Positions 9,257 through 19,039 are shown, counted from the stretch's first letter. The stretch: DNA of 32,583 nt from Rhodobacter sp. (GCA_022824145.1 JAJEAY010000256.1:1-32583), one strand, 5' to 3'. Notes: a model not told the origin generated them from the sequence alone. Program-made: numbers and translations.

Positions 9257-9446
9257 CCTCCGATTCCCGTCTGTGGAAATACAAGGGGTGATTTTGCCGT
9301 GACCCGCAAGGCCTCGGGATTCTAAGGAGAATGGCGGAAACGCTCCAACAGCTTTGCACCGAGCCAGTCACTGCAATCCTTCGAAAGGCAAAGCGTATGC
9401 CTTCAGCGAAATCGCAGTCCATCTACTAATCATAAGGAAACTTGAG

Positions 9447-9878
9447 ATGACCAAGACAACCGTTCAACTCGCCACAGCACCGGCGAATGCGCTGACCATG
9501 TTCCGGAAAGAGTTCTGCACAATCCTGTTTCTTGCGGCGGTTTCTGTTGTAGCGCCGGCGGCCGCGCAGGATCGCTATGGATCCATCGTCTTTAGCCAAG
9601 AACCGAACGGGGGCTACGCCTGGGGTATGGCGTGGAGCTACGACAGCCATTCCTCCGCGAGATCCGAAGCGATGCAGGGATGCCGGCGGCGGGGCGGCAC
9701 AAGTTGCGGGGAGGTCGGCTGGTTCCGAAATGCCTGCGGTTCGCTGGCACTCGGCGACCGCAACGGCTATGGTGCGGGCTGGGGCGATTCTCGAGCCACC
9801 GCGGCGAACCAGGCCATGGCCGGTTGCCAGCGGTACAACAGCAATTGCCGGTCGGAAATCACGAGATGCGCGAACTAG
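9447..9878 (+). CDS. Exported DUF4189 family protein
   Basis: A 143-residue protein with an unusually long N-terminal region before a hydrophobic core (TILFLAAVSVVAPAAA) and likely cleavage before QDRYG. The mature part of about 100 residues matches the DUF4189 pattern: an opening YGSIVFS strand, SARSEAMQGC, VGWFRNACGSLALG and YGAGWGDSRATAANQAMAGC, with six or more cysteines. The family occurs widely in proteobacteria, and its role is unknown. I chose the ATG at 9447 because AAGGAA lies at a good distance. A second in-frame ATG at 9498 would give a more typical signal peptide length and remains possible. It lies 190 bases after the PPC-like gene in the same direction. Confidence 0.8.
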   Translation: MTKTTVQLATAPANALTMFRKEFCTILFLAAVSVVAPAAAQDRYGSIVFSQEPNGGYAWGMAWSYDSHSSARSEAMQGCRRRGGTSCGEVGWFRNACGSLALGDRNGYGAGWGDSRATAANQAMAGCQRYNSNCRSEITRCAN

Positions 9879-10254
9879 GGCCCGTTGACATTCACTTCGC
9901 CGCGATCACCCCCGCCACGTCCTGGAAACGGGGTGGTCGGAACAGGAACAGAGTTCAACGAACCGAAATCGCTCTTCCGGGTAACCGTTGGATTGGCCAT
10001 CAGCGTCGCTGTTGCCTGAAGGATCCGTCCTTCATGCGAGAAGGACGCTCGAAAAATATGCCATCAAGACTTCCGAAGATGACCAGACCGGACAGACCGT
10101 GCGCAAATGTCTGACCGGGGCACCGTAACACCTCATCAGGACATCGGCAGATGCGAGCGTCTGATTTTGACTTCTGGCAGAGAGAAATCTGGAGCAGCCC
10201 GAATTCAGGAACAGACAGACCGCCGACGTAACGATTCAGTAAATCGCAGTTACT
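9879..10254 (+). other. Intergenic stretch with one perfect hairpin
   Basis: About 375 bases between convergent genes (the DUF4189 gene on plus, upp on minus). No gene is recognised. It holds an 8-bp perfect hairpin at 10026-10047. The reading frames here look random. Confidence 0.45.
10026..10047. terminator. Perfect hairpin between convergent genes
   Basis: CGTCCTTC and GAAGGACG form an 8-bp stem around a 6-base loop, located between two convergent genes. There is no T-run directly after either arm, so it is only a weak candidate for an intrinsic terminator. It could instead be a chance or protective structure. Confidence 0.25.
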
Positions 10255-10887
10255 TCACTTTGTTCCATACATTCGGTCACCCGCATCGCCAAGGCCAGGA
10301 ACGATGTAGCCGCTTTCGTTCAGGCGATCATCCAGCGCTGCGGTAACGATCGGCACGTCGGGATGTGCCTCCGTCATTCGTGCGACGCCTTCCGGCGCAG
10401 CCAGCAGGCACATGAAACGAACGTTCCTAGCTCCCGCCTTCTTCAGAAGGTCGACCGCCGCCGCGGCGGAGTTTCCGGTTGCCAGCATCGGATCTACCGC
10501 GATTACCAGACGGCTCCCAAGGTCCACCGGCACCTTGAAATAATACTGCACCGGCTTCAGCGTCTTCTCGTCCCGGTAGAGCCCTACAAATCCGACACGA
10601 GCGGAAGGAATCAGTTCCAGAACACCGTCGAGTAGGCCATTGCCCGCCCTCAGGATTGAGGCAAGCGCCAGCTTGGGACCGTCAATTACCGGTGCTGTCA
10701 TTTCGCAAAGCGGAGTCTCGATGCGCTTGGTCGTCATCGGCAATTCACGCGTAATCTCGAATGCCAGCAGCTTGCCTGTCTCCCGCAGGAGCTGCCGGAA
10801 AACTGAAGTCTGCGTTGACCGGTCCCGCATCAGGGTCAGCTTGTGCTGGATCAAAGGGTGTTTCACGATGGTTAGCTGGTTGGTCAT
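10255..10887 (-). CDS. upp: Uracil phosphoribosyltransferase
   Basis: A 210-residue enzyme converting uracil and PRPP to UMP in pyrimidine salvage. The N-terminus [18 protein letters not shown] is the family signature. The PRPP-binding loop appears as [13 protein letters not shown]-type sequence ([20 protein letters not shown]), and the uracil-binding C-terminus reads [18 protein letters not shown] start at the ATG at 10887 rather than the longer frame from 10926, because [11 protein letters not shown] fits the family length. It lies 284 bases downstream of deoB on the same strand, so it may share the salvage operon or have its own promoter. Confidence 0.96.
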   Translation of the reverse strand: MTNQLTIVKHPLIQHKLTLMRDRSTQTSVFRQLLRETGKLLAFEITRELPMTTKRIETPLCEMTAPVIDGPKLALASILRAGNGLLDGVLELIPSARVGFVGLYRDEKTLKPVQYYFKVPVDLGSRLVIAVDPMLATGNSAAAAVDLLKKAGARNVRFMCLLAAPEGVARMTEAHPDVPIVTAALDDRLNESGYIVPGLGDAGDRMYGTK

Positions 10888-11171
10888 GACTTTGTTCCAG
10901 AATCCTTTTGCCGCACACTTACGCATTTCCGTTCAGCAAGCCGTTCCAGCGGCCGATCTGACATCCTTACAGGCTCAATATCACCGCTGCCGAATTTCTC
11001 AAAGGTACCAATGCATTCCCGTCGCAGATCAAATGGGGCAGATTCATCCGAGACCCGCGAAAACCCTGCTTGGCCTTCCGCATCAAACTGCGTTGGCCAT
11101 CAGAAACCCTGATCGGTTCCGATTGGCGCTGCGTTCCCGGTCCAGCACGGATCCGGCGACGCACTTGGTGC

Positions 11172-12371
11172 CTACAGAAACGACCTTCCGGCACCTCGAG
11201 TCTGAATGCCGAGATGGACTGCAACCGAAGCCCCGACATCGGCGAATCCGACATGCCCGATTTCGCGGGCACCAACCCCGTAGCCGACAACAGGCACTTG
11301 TTCACGCGTGTGATCACTTCCCGGCCAGGTAGGATCGTTGCCGTGGTCGGCCGTGATCAGGGCCAGATCGCCCGGAATCATGCGGTCGAGAAAGCGCGGC
11401 AGTTCGGCGTCGAACCATTCCAACGCCCGCGCATAGCCGGAAACGTCATTCCGATGTCCATATTTGCTGTCGAATTCGACGAAGTTGGCGAAGGTCAGAG
11501 ACCCGTCAGCGGCGTCGGCCCCGAATTCGCACAGATGTTCAAAGAGGACACTGTCCTCGCCGGTGCGAACTTCCGCAATCCCCCGCATGGAAAAGATATC
11601 CCCAATCTTTCCCACAGCGTTAACCTCGCGGCCAGCCTCGTGCAGCCAGTCACAGAGCGTCGGTTCCGGCGGCTCCATTGCGAAATCCCGACGGTTCCCG
11701 GTGCGGAGAAAACCGTCATCCGGCGAGCCGGTGAATGGACGCGCGATAACACGGCCAACCCGCATCGCGTGCAGCGTTGGCGCAAGCGACCGGCAAAGGT
11801 CAAGAAGCCGGTCCAGACCGAAGCTTTCCTCATGTGCTGCGATCTGGAAAACACTGTCGGCGGAGGTGTAGCAGATTGGCCAACCCGTTCGAATGTGCTC
11901 GGCGCCCTCTTCCTCAACAATCAGGGTGCCGCTGGATCTGCGGTTACCAAGAATGCCAACAGTGCCAGCTTTTCGGCAGACTTCAGCCACGAGGTCTTTC
12001 GGGAAACAAGGCTCGGTGTCCGGAAAGCAATGCCAGTCCCACGAAACGGGAACACCAGCGAGTTCCCAGTGTCCAGAGGGTGTATCCTTGCCGTTGGACG
12101 TTTCCGTCGCCACGCCCCAAAGACCTTCAGCACCCGTCCCAAATCCCGGCGCTCCGTCGCCTGAAGACAGTTCCAGGATCCGCCCAAGACCAAGGCTGTC
12201 GAGGTTCGGCATTCTCAGGAGACCTTGGCGACCCTCGTTAGCTTCCCCGATCGCACAGGCCTGCGCGATGTGACCAAGTGTATTTGCCCCAGCATCACCA
12301 TATTCCGCAGCATCCGGCGCACCGCCGCAGCCAACTGAATCGAGAACCATCAGGAACGCACGTCCGATCAA
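11172..12371 (-). CDS. deoB: Phosphopentomutase
   Basis: A 399-residue manganese-dependent alkaline-phosphatase-superfamily enzyme that interconverts (deoxy)ribose 1-phosphate and 5-phosphate after nucleoside phosphorolysis. Conserved marks are RAFLMVLDSVGCGGAPDA at the start, ANTLGHIA, SNGKDTPSGHWE (with the phosphorylated threonine) and the C-terminal TADHGNDPTWPGSDHTRE metal-binding segment. The start codon is TTG, overlapping the deoA stop in TTGA. The next ATG would remove conserved residues, so TTG with translational coupling is preferred. Confidence 0.95.
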   Translation of the reverse strand: MIGRAFLMVLDSVGCGGAPDAAEYGDAGANTLGHIAQACAIGEANEGRQGLLRMPNLDSLGLGRILELSSGDGAPGFGTGAEGLWGVATETSNGKDTPSGHWELAGVPVSWDWHCFPDTEPCFPKDLVAEVCRKAGTVGILGNRRSSGTLIVEEEGAEHIRTGWPICYTSADSVFQIAAHEESFGLDRLLDLCRSLAPTLHAMRVGRVIARPFTGSPDDGFLRTGNRRDFAMEPPEPTLCDWLHEAGREVNAVGKIGDIFSMRGIAEVRTGEDSVLFEHLCEFGADAADGSLTFANFVEFDSKYGHRNDVSGYARALEWFDAELPRFLDRMIPGDLALITADHGNDPTWPGSDHTREQVPVVGYGVGAREIGHVGFADVGASVAVHLGIQTRGAGRSFL

Positions 12372-13675
12372 GCCACCGTTCCATGAACAAGCGGCGGCCG
12401 CGACACGTCGCCGCTGTTTACAGTAAACGACGCGGACAGTTCGGCAGCAACCGTCTCGGCTTCAGTCCTGGTCGCACCGTGCACGATCGCGAGCGGATCG
12501 CCCACCTCGACAGAGGTGCCAATCGACACAACCCCTGAAAGACCAACCGAAGGATCGATGGTTTCGCCTAGGCGCCGCCGTCCACCGCGAAGATGCACGA
12601 CGGCCATGCCAAGCGCATAGCTGTCAATGGCAGCAACCGTGCCCGACTGCGACGCAGGAACTCCGCGGGTGACCGGCGCCGCGGGCAAGCGGTCCCTCCA
12701 GCGCTCAACGAAATCCGAAGGACCGCCCTTGGCCGCAACCATACGTCCGAAGCGCTCGGCTGCGGCACCCGAGCGAAGCGCGTCCATAACCTGAACCGCG
12801 CCCTCGCTGCTTGACTCCGCCATTCCCGCAAGCCGAAGCAGCTCGCCTCCAAGTTCCGCGGTAAGGACCGAAACAATCGAATCCTCCTTTGGATCGACAA
12901 GCGCCTTCATTACTTCCATGATCTCTAGCGCGTTCCCGACCGATGGAACGCATGGCTGGTTCATGTCCGTGATGAGCGCCGCGGCCGGGCCCGCTGCTCC
13001 GTTGGCAGTGTTCACCAGCGATTTGGCAAGCGCCTCCGCCTCCGGCATTGAGGTCATGAATGCGCCGGAGCCAACCTTTACATCCAGAACCAAGGGACCG
13101 ACGCCGCCAGCGAGCTTTTTCGACAGAATCGATGCAGTAATGAGGTCAATTGACTCGACCGTCGAAGTTACGTCACGGATGGCATAAAGCCTTCGGTCCG
13201 CAGGAGCGATTCCACTGCCTGCGGCAACAAGTGCACAGCCGGCATCCGCCACCACGCGCTGGAACGTCTGTTCATCCATCTCAGTCGAAAGCCCAGGGAT
13301 CGCTTCCAGCTTGTCAAGCGTCCCACCGGTATGCCCCAGCCCTCGCCCCGACAGCATCGGCACATAGGCGCCAAGTGAAGCAATGGCCGGGCCAAGAGTC
13401 AGTGAAATACAGTCCCCGACACCGCCGGTTGAATGCTTGTCAACGACCGGTCCGGGCAAATCCCATTTCAGTGAATTACCGCTGTCACGCATTGCCATGG
13501 TTAATGAGACCCGAGCTTCGTCACTCAGGGGTGATCGACAGACGCCCATGGCGAAAGCTCCGGCCTGGGCATCGTCCACTTCGCCGGATGCAAGTGCTTT
13601 CGCAAACCACCGAAGCTCACCGCGGCTGGGTTCCCGTCCCGTTCGCAGCGTGGTCAGGATCCGGCGGGCGTCCAC
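12368..13675 (-). CDS. deoA: Thymidine phosphorylase
   Basis: A 435-residue class II nucleoside phosphorylase that splits thymidine or deoxyuridine with phosphate. The family signature SGRGLGHTGGTLDKLEAIPG is clear, along with DKHSTGGVGD (phosphate-binding) and KVGSGAFM. The start is GTG at 13675, two bases after the cdd stop, and the stop overlaps the deoB TTG start. This tight packing indicates a single cdd-deoA-deoB transcript. The length is that of the bacterial DeoA group, not the archaeal AMP phosphorylase group. Confidence 0.95.
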   Translation of the reverse strand: MDARRILTTLRTGREPSRGELRWFAKALASGEVDDAQAGAFAMGVCRSPLSDEARVSLTMAMRDSGNSLKWDLPGPVVDKHSTGGVGDCISLTLGPAIASLGAYVPMLSGRGLGHTGGTLDKLEAIPGLSTEMDEQTFQRVVADAGCALVAAGSGIAPADRRLYAIRDVTSTVESIDLITASILSKKLAGGVGPLVLDVKVGSGAFMTSMPEAEALAKSLVNTANGAAGPAAALITDMNQPCVPSVGNALEIMEVMKALVDPKEDSIVSVLTAELGGELLRLAGMAESSSEGAVQVMDALRSGAAAERFGRMVAAKGGPSDFVERWRDRLPAAPVTRGVPASQSGTVAAIDSYALGMAVVHLRGGRRRLGETIDPSVGLSGVVSIGTSVEVGDPLAIVHGATRTEAETVAAELSASFTVNSGDVSRPPLVHGTVA

Positions 13676-13677
13676 GG

Positions 13678-14070
13678 TCAGTGCCCGCCCAGCTGTTCCG
13701 GGCCGAAAGCGCCTGGAAGCAGTTCGTCCATTCTCATTTCCAGCGTCGCGCCTCTCTTGTTGGCCATCGTGACCACAACGTCAGGCGATGCGAACTCCCG
13801 CAGACGCTGCCGGCAGCCGCCACAGGGCGCCACCGGGTCCGGCGAATCGGCAATTACCGCGACCTCCACAATCCGGGTATCGCCTGCGGCAATCATAGCG
13901 GCGATGGCTCCGGCCTCGGCGCAGGTGCCTTCAGGGTAAGCCGCATTCTCTACATTGCAGCCCAGGTAAACCGCACCCGAGGAGCTGCGAACCGCCGCGC
14001 CGACCTTGAAACCCGAGTAGGGAGCATGGGCATTTTCGCGGACCTTCGCCGCAGCCTCAATGAGTGACAT
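13678..14070 (-). CDS. cdd: Cytidine deaminase
   Basis: A 130-residue zinc enzyme deaminating cytidine and deoxycytidine to (deoxy)uridine, the first step feeding the phosphorylase next door. Zinc ligands and catalytic glutamate are visible: C50-A-E52 and P-C83-G-G-C86. Cysteine (not histidine) at position 50 places it in the short tetrameric class. N-terminal HAPYSGFKVGAA and NVENAAYPEGTCAE are typical. I use the ATG at 14070, preceded by GGAAAGG. The longer in-frame start at 14145 would add an unconserved tail. Confidence 0.95.
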   Translation of the reverse strand: MSLIEAAAKVRENAHAPYSGFKVGAAVRSSSGAVYLGCNVENAAYPEGTCAEAGAIAAMIAAGDTRIVEVAVIADSPDPVAPCGGCRQRLREFASPDVVVTMANKRGATLEMRMDELLPGAFGPEQLGGH

Positions 14071-14262
14071 AGACGCACGCCTTTCCGGTTCACCTGCCAC
14101 AGACTGCGGGTCGGTCTGGCAGATTGCAAGGGGCTTGCACGGCAAGAAGAATTACATTTAGGTGGAGAAACTTGCCCGAACGATCCAACTGAGCCGATAC
14201 AGTGAAGGACGGGCAGAAGAACGGCGCTCAAGAAAATGGCGCACGAGTCTGGGGACGAGCGA

Positions 14263-16542
14263 ATGACCGAACAGCGCCAGGACACTTTCCGCAAAAGGGC
14301 CCTCACCTACCATGAGGAGCCAAAGCCGGGAAAACTGGAAATTCGGGCGACCAAACCGCTTGCCAACGGCCGTGACCTGAGCCTCGCCTATACGCCAGGC
14401 GTCGCCGAGGCGTGTGTCGAGATAAGGAACGACCCGCAGCAGGCCAGCCGCTATACCGCACGGGCGAATCTGGTTGCAGTCGTGTCCAACGGATCGGCGG
14501 TCCTGGGCCTCGGCGATATCGGCGCCGCTGCCGCGAAACCGGTCATGGAAGGAAAGGCCGTCCTGTTCAAGAAATTCGCCTCCATCGACTGCTTTGACAT
14601 AGAGATCAACGAGCAGGATCCTGAAAAACTTGCGGACATCGTCTGCGCTCTTGAACCCACATTCGGTGCGATCAACCTCGAGGATATCAAGGCGCCGGAC
14701 TGCTTCATCGTCGAAAGAATCTGCCACGAGCGCATGAACATTCCGGTGTTCCACGATGATCAGCACGGTACCGCTATCGTTGTGGGCGCCGCCGCGACCA
14801 ACGCGCTCCACGTCGTCGGCAAACGGTTTGAAGACATAAAAATCGTATCTACCGGAGGAGGCGCCGCCGGAATCGCGTGCCTCGACACGCTTCTTAAGCT
14901 CGGCGCGAAGCGCGAAAATGTCTGGCTCGTCGATCTGCACGGACTCGTACATAAAGGCCGGACGACTGACATGACTCCACAGAAAGAGAGCTATGCCCAG
15001 CCGGGCGACCTGCGAAATCTGGACGACGTCATCGAAGGCGCTGATCTGTTCGTTGGGCTTTCCGGGCCTGACGTGCTGACACCAGCCATGGTCAGCAAGA
15101 TGGCCAACCGACCGATCATATTCGCGCTTGCCAACCCCACTCCTGAAATAATGCCCGAGGCGGCGCGCGAAGCGGCTCCAGACGCGATCATCGCCACCGG
15201 GCGGAGCGACTATCCCAACCAGGTAAACAACGTACTCTGCTTCCCCTTCATTTTCCGGGGCGCGCTTGATGTCGGCGCCACTGAAATCAACGACGAAATG
15301 AAGCTTGCCTGCATCGAGGCCATCGCCGCGCTTGCGCGGATCTCAACCAGCGCCGAAGCGGCCGCCGCCTACAAGGGGGAGTCCATGAAGTTCGGCCCAG
15401 ACTATCTTATTCCCAAGGCATTCGACCCACGGCTGACGGGCGTCGTGGCCACCGCAGTGGCGAAGGCGGCAATGGAAGCTGGCGTTGCAACGCGGCCGTT
15501 GGCGAATATGGATGCCTATCGCGCAAAGCTCGACGGCACCGTGTACCGATCCGCTTTGATCATGAGGCCCGTTTTCGAAGCCGCTTCCACTGCCGAGCGC
15601 AAGATCGTTTTCGCGGAAGGGGAAAGCGAGCGCGTTCTGCGCACAGCACAGGCCATGGTTGAGGAAATGACCGACAAGCCGATCCTGATCGGTCGCCCGG
15701 AAGTGGTGGAAAGACGCGCCGCACGCGCGGGGCTGACAATTCGCGCCGGAGAGCACTACGAAATCGTCAATCCCGAAAGCGACCCTCGCTACCACGCATA
15801 CTGGACCACCTATCACGGCCTGATGGAACGCCGCGGCGTAACGCCGGACCTGGCACGCGCAATAATGCGCACCAACACCACTGCGATCGGCGCCGTTATG
15901 GTGCATCGCGGAGAAGCTGATTCCCTGATCTGCGGCACATTCGGCCAGTATCTTTGGCATCTCAGGTATGTCTGTGAACTTCTGGGCACCGAGCGGCTGA
16001 AACCGACCGGGGCGCTCAGCCTGATGATTCTTGAGGACGGACCTCTGTTCATAGCTGATACGCAGGTGCATCCAGAACCGACCCCGGAACAGATTTCCGC
16101 CACTGTCATCGCCTGCGCGCGCCATATCCGCCGCTTCGGTGTCGAGCCGAGAATCGCCCTGTGCTCGCATTCCCAGTTCGGAAACCTTGACTGCGACACT
16201 GGCCGACGGATGCGATCGGCGCTTAGGCTGCTCGACTCGATGCCGCGTGACTTCGAATATGAAGGCGAGATGCATGCCGACGCGGCGCTGGACCAGACCC
16301 TGCGCGACCGAATTTTCCCGAACTCGCGCTATCAGGGGCCCGCCAACTGCCTGATATTCGCGAACAGCGATGCGGCTTCGGGAATCCGCAACATCCTGAA
16401 AATGAAGGCAGGGGGTCTTGAAGTAGGACCGATTCTGATGGGGATGGGCAACAGGGCCCACATCGTGACACCTTCCATCACTGCGCGCGGACTCCTGAAC
16501 ATGTCCGCTCTCGCGGGCACGCCGGTGACACATTACGGATAA
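14263..16542 (+). CDS. maeB: NADP-dependent malic enzyme with PTA-like domain
   Basis: A 759-residue two-domain protein that converts malate to pyruvate, CO2 and NADPH. The N-terminal malic enzyme part has [12 protein letters not shown] (Y43), the KPVMEGK segment (K92/K98) and the metal-binding FHDDQHGTA motif, followed by a Rossmann segment ([11 protein letters not shown]). From about residue 430 a phosphotransacetylase-like domain follows ([17 protein letters not shown] through the C-terminus), which in MaeB enzymes is regulatory and lacks transacetylase activity. I chose the ATG at 14263 because GGGGA lies upstream and the length matches the family. An ATG at 14236 is also in frame. The gene is divergent from cdd, across a gap of 192 bases. 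Confidence 0.95.
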   Translation: MTEQRQDTFRKRALTYHEEPKPGKLEIRATKPLANGRDLSLAYTPGVAEACVEIRNDPQQASRYTARANLVAVVSNGSAVLGLGDIGAAAAKPVMEGKAVLFKKFASIDCFDIEINEQDPEKLADIVCALEPTFGAINLEDIKAPDCFIVERICHERMNIPVFHDDQHGTAIVVGAAATNALHVVGKRFEDIKIVSTGGGAAGIACLDTLLKLGAKRENVWLVDLHGLVHKGRTTDMTPQKESYAQPGDLRNLDDVIEGADLFVGLSGPDVLTPAMVSKMANRPIIFALANPTPEIMPEAAREAAPDAIIATGRSDYPNQVNNVLCFPFIFRGALDVGATEINDEMKLACIEAIAALARISTSAEAAAAYKGESMKFGPDYLIPKAFDPRLTGVVATAVAKAAMEAGVATRPLANMDAYRAKLDGTVYRSALIMRPVFEAASTAERKIVFAEGESERVLRTAQAMVEEMTDKPILIGRPEVVERRAARAGLTIRAGEHYEIVNPESDPRYHAYWTTYHGLMERRGVTPDLARAIMRTNTTAIGAVMVHRGEADSLICGTFGQYLWHLRYVCELLGTERLKPTGALSLMILEDGPLFIADTQVHPEPTPEQISATVIACARHIRRFGVEPRIALCSHSQFGNLDCDTGRRMRSALRLLDSMPRDFEYEGEMHADAALDQTLRDRIFPNSRYQGPANCLIFANSDAASGIRNILKMKAGGLEVGPILMGMGNRAHIVTPSITARGLLNMSALAGTPVTHYG

Positions 16543-17070
16543 TGAGGCGGCGGTGATTTGCTTTGGCTGCGGACGACCGATTGTTTCCGTTCAGCTCCGC
16601 TGCCGGAAAATGGAGACGTGACCGAGTCTTCAAGATCGAAAAGACCTTCAGATCAATCCTTGTGCCTGACTATTGGAGATTCCCCTCCGCATCCGGGAAA
16701 ACTCGGGAGCGCTGCTGCCGCCAACCCTGCAGTTCTCCAGAGTCCGTGCTTCACGCTCAAAGACTCCGACGCTCGAAACAAAAGGCAACACGTCCGGTGG
16801 GTCGAACGGCGATCCAAGTGCGCGCCGCCATTGGCGAAAAAAGGCGGGAACAACACGGCCTGCCCCCCCTGTACAAGTGTTGGACATTGAGAGATCCGAA
16901 CCCTGAATCGAATCCGGCCCGGATCGCGAACCCCGCAAATCCCTGTTCGCAGGTCTCCACTTTCGGGAATTGGCATCATCGCTCCGCCAAGCCATCCTGG
17001 CTGCGAACGCGACACTGCCACGATGTTGCGCATCGCGGCAGGTACAGGCCGCAGCGTCCTTTAGGCCTGC
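16543..17070 (+). other. Intergenic stretch, no gene recognised
   Basis: About 530 bases between convergent maeB and the Lrp-type regulator. All six frames contain short to medium open frames, a side effect of high GC content. None has a good ribosome site with protein-like composition, and no RNA gene or strong terminator is visible. Confidence 0.45.
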
Positions 17071-17592
17071 TCAGGTGCTGCGCGGATTCCAGTTGCGTTT
17101 GAGCAGGAACTGGTTCTTGAAGTTTTTCAGCCCCAGCATCACCTCGGCGTCCGCTATGTCGTCAACGCCGTGAATGTGGGTTTCCAGGAATCCTGCGAGG
17201 TCGTCCGGGTCGTCGCAGATCAGTTCGACAAGAAGGTCAAATCGCCCCGTCACCCATAATATGTACACGACGCTGGACAGCGCACCCAGCCGTTCAGCCA
17301 CGGATCGGGGGGTAATGCCCGGCGCCACCTTGAGACAGATCATCGCGTCTGCCTTGTAGTCGGACGCGGACGGGTCTGCGATTGCCACGATCCGCAGCAA
17401 CCCGGCATCCTTCATTCCGTTCACCCGGTTCCGAACCGTCCCTTCCGAGACCTGAAGCCTGAGCGCGATTTCGGAATACGGCATCCTCCCGTCATCCTCC
17501 AGCAACCGAATGATCTCGCTGTTCAGCCGCCCTTCAACGGAACGGGTGCCTTTTCTTCGTGTTGCCTTTTCAGTCTCAGGCTTTTTTGGCAT
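17071..17592 (-). CDS. Lrp/AsnC family transcriptional regulator
   Basis: A 173-residue regulator. Residues about 20-65 form the AsnC-type helix-turn-helix (SEIALRLQVSEGTVRNRVNGM), and the rest is the ligand-sensing Lrp/RAM domain (YILWVTGRFDLLVELICDD...). The first 20 residues are a basic, lysine-rich extension not needed by the family fold. I chose the ATG at 17592; a GTG at 17619 is in frame and possible. It lies downstream of the amine/nitrogen cluster on the same strand, so it is a natural candidate to sense an amino acid or amine and control that cluster. This is inferred from position. Confidence 0.9.
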   Translation of the reverse strand: MPKKPETEKATRRKGTRSVEGRLNSEIIRLLEDDGRMPYSEIALRLQVSEGTVRNRVNGMKDAGLLRIVAIADPSASDYKADAMICLKVAPGITPRSVAERLGALSSVVYILWVTGRFDLLVELICDDPDDLAGFLETHIHGVDDIADAEVMLGLKNFKNQFLLKRNWNPRST

Positions 17593-17956
17593 GTCTGCTG
17601 CAGATCCCGTTCCTGTCACACAAGGCCCGCCTTATTCCACAGCTGGCGGGTGCTGGGGACGCCATAACTGATCCAGGGCGCCACGAACCGAAACCCGCGT
17701 CCTGACCGGCACAGCTTCGTGGAGCCGCAAGGATTCGCCGTGCGCAGACAGCATGGCCATCGTGCTGACGGGCCGGACCAACTGTCCCTTGTGCGGCGAG
17801 ACTGTCCGCCGCAGGCAAACGTTCCGTCCGCTTCGGTTGGCGGCGATGAACATCGCGAGATGCCGCAGGCATGCCGACCGGCACGCCGCCAGTCTATCGT
17901 TCCACGACCTAGCAGAACAGTGCCGCGCTCGCGGCACCCTACTTCGGTCCGCACGG
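17593..17956 (-). other. Gap with possible frameshifted ORF after the hydrolase
   Basis: About 360 bases. An ATG at 17958-17960 overlaps the hydrolase stop (ATGA) and follows a G-rich ribosome-site-like run, opening a frame down to 17616. Its translation starts plausibly (MTVRTEVGCRERGTVLLGR) but turns into arginine/serine-rich sequence. A second minus frame, ending at 17632, then reads more protein-like (LVRPVSTMAMLSAHGESLRL). This could be one small gene split by a frameshift, or chance. I recognise no family. Confidence 0.3.
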
Positions 17957-18970
17957 TCATTCCCCCAGCAACTCACGAATCCCGGCATCGAGCGCTGCGG
18001 TAAATCCGGGGTCGTTGCCGGGATTAGCGGCGCAATGGCCCCAAGGCGAGTCATAGGGGCGGAACCGGGCATTCGACATTTGCCGCGCCTCGATCTCGTT
18101 ATCCTCGGGAGGAAAGTAGAGATCCTGCGAGCATGGCATGAGAATGGCTCTTGCCTTTATCGCCCTGAGAGCTGCCTGGAAGTCGCCGTTGTAAAGCGGC
18201 CCGGCCGAGATATCTCCGGCTTGCCAGGTTGCCAGCTTTGCAAGAAGATCGTTGGCATCCCAGCCTTCGGCATGATCGGTCTCCCAATCGGCCAGGAGAT
18301 CCTCGATGGTCTCGAATCCTAGCTTGCGATAGAGGCATTCTCGATAGAAGGTCTGCGAAAAAGCCCAGCCAGCATAGACGCGGCCGAAGGCCTTGAGTCC
18401 GGCAACTGGCGGACTGTCGTAGTCGCCACCACTCCATGCCTGATCGGCGCAAAGCGCCGCTTTGACTCCTTCAAGGAAGACGAAGTTGTGCGGCGACGTC
18501 CTGGCCGACGCACAGAACGGCAGGATTGCCTCGACCATGTCCGGGTACTGCGCTGCCCACTGGTAGGACTGGCATCCGGCCATGGACCAGCCTGCGACTA
18601 GGGCGATCTTCTCGATTCCGAGATGATCATGAATCAGCCGATGCTGTGCGGCGATGTTGTCCCACATCTGCACCAGCGGAAAGCGCGGCCCGTCCTGGGG
18701 AGCGGACGTGTTCGAGGGAGACGATGAACGGCCGTTGCCGAACAGGTTCGGGCTGACGATGAAATGGCGGGCAGGGTCGATGGCGCGCCCGGCTCCGAAA
18801 AAGCCTTCATTGCGGGAATCGGTGCCCGTGTAGAAGGTCGGCAAGACAACAAGATTGTCGTGCGCGGGCGAGAGCGTGCCGTAAGACCGGTAGGCAAGCC
18901 TGGCATCCTTCAGGACTCCACCCGACAGAAGCGGAAAGTCTCCAAGCTCAAGAACCTGATAGTCCTGCAT
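17957..18970 (-). CDS. MetX-like alpha/beta-fold hydrolase
   Basis: A 337-residue alpha/beta hydrolase related to homoserine O-acetyltransferase (MetX). The triad is visible: nucleophile S129 in GWSMAG, D283 in SQDLYFPPEDN and H312 in SPWGHCAANPG. The N-terminal layout (LAYRSYGTL...VVLPTFYTGT) is that of the MetX-like group. The nucleophile elbow is GWSMAG rather than MetX's GGSMGG, so true homoserine acetylation is doubtful; an esterase, amidase or other acyltransferase is likely. A strong GGAGGAAAG lies before the ATG at 18970. It follows the glutamine-synthetase-like gene by 69 bases on the same strand, so it may act on that enzyme's gamma-glutamyl product. Confidence 0.88.
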   Translation of the reverse strand: MQDYQVLELGDFPLLSGGVLKDARLAYRSYGTLSPAHDNLVVLPTFYTGTDSRNEGFFGAGRAIDPARHFIVSPNLFGNGRSSSPSNTSAPQDGPRFPLVQMWDNIAAQHRLIHDHLGIEKIALVAGWSMAGCQSYQWAAQYPDMVEAILPFCASARTSPHNFVFLEGVKAALCADQAWSGGDYDSPPVAGLKAFGRVYAGWAFSQTFYRECLYRKLGFETIEDLLADWETDHAEGWDANDLLAKLATWQAGDISAGPLYNGDFQAALRAIKARAILMPCSQDLYFPPEDNEIEARQMSNARFRPYDSPWGHCAANPGNDPGFTAALDAGIRELLGE

Positions 18971-19039
18971 TGCCGCTTTCCTCCACCTGGGCAGATTACC
19001 CCATATCCGGCATGCACCGGCAATCCGACCGCCCAACCG

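Noticed and set aside
9331-9429. 32-codon plus-strand frame after TAAGGAGA
   Set aside because: The ribosome-like motif is too close to the ATG and the peptide resembles nothing known.
11070-12164. 364-residue plus-strand open frame
   Set aside because: Antisense to deoB, whose motifs are unambiguous.
13150-14067. 305-residue plus-strand open frame
   Set aside because: Antisense to deoA and cdd, both with intact catalytic motifs.
15343-16533. 396-residue minus-strand open frame
   Set aside because: Antisense to the malic enzyme's PTA-like domain; the composition is His/Arg/Gly-rich and not protein-like.
17753-18322. Plus-strand frame starting with a CPLC motif
   Set aside because: The opening resembles a small zinc-binding protein, but the second CxxC is missing and the rest is antisense to the hydrolase gene.
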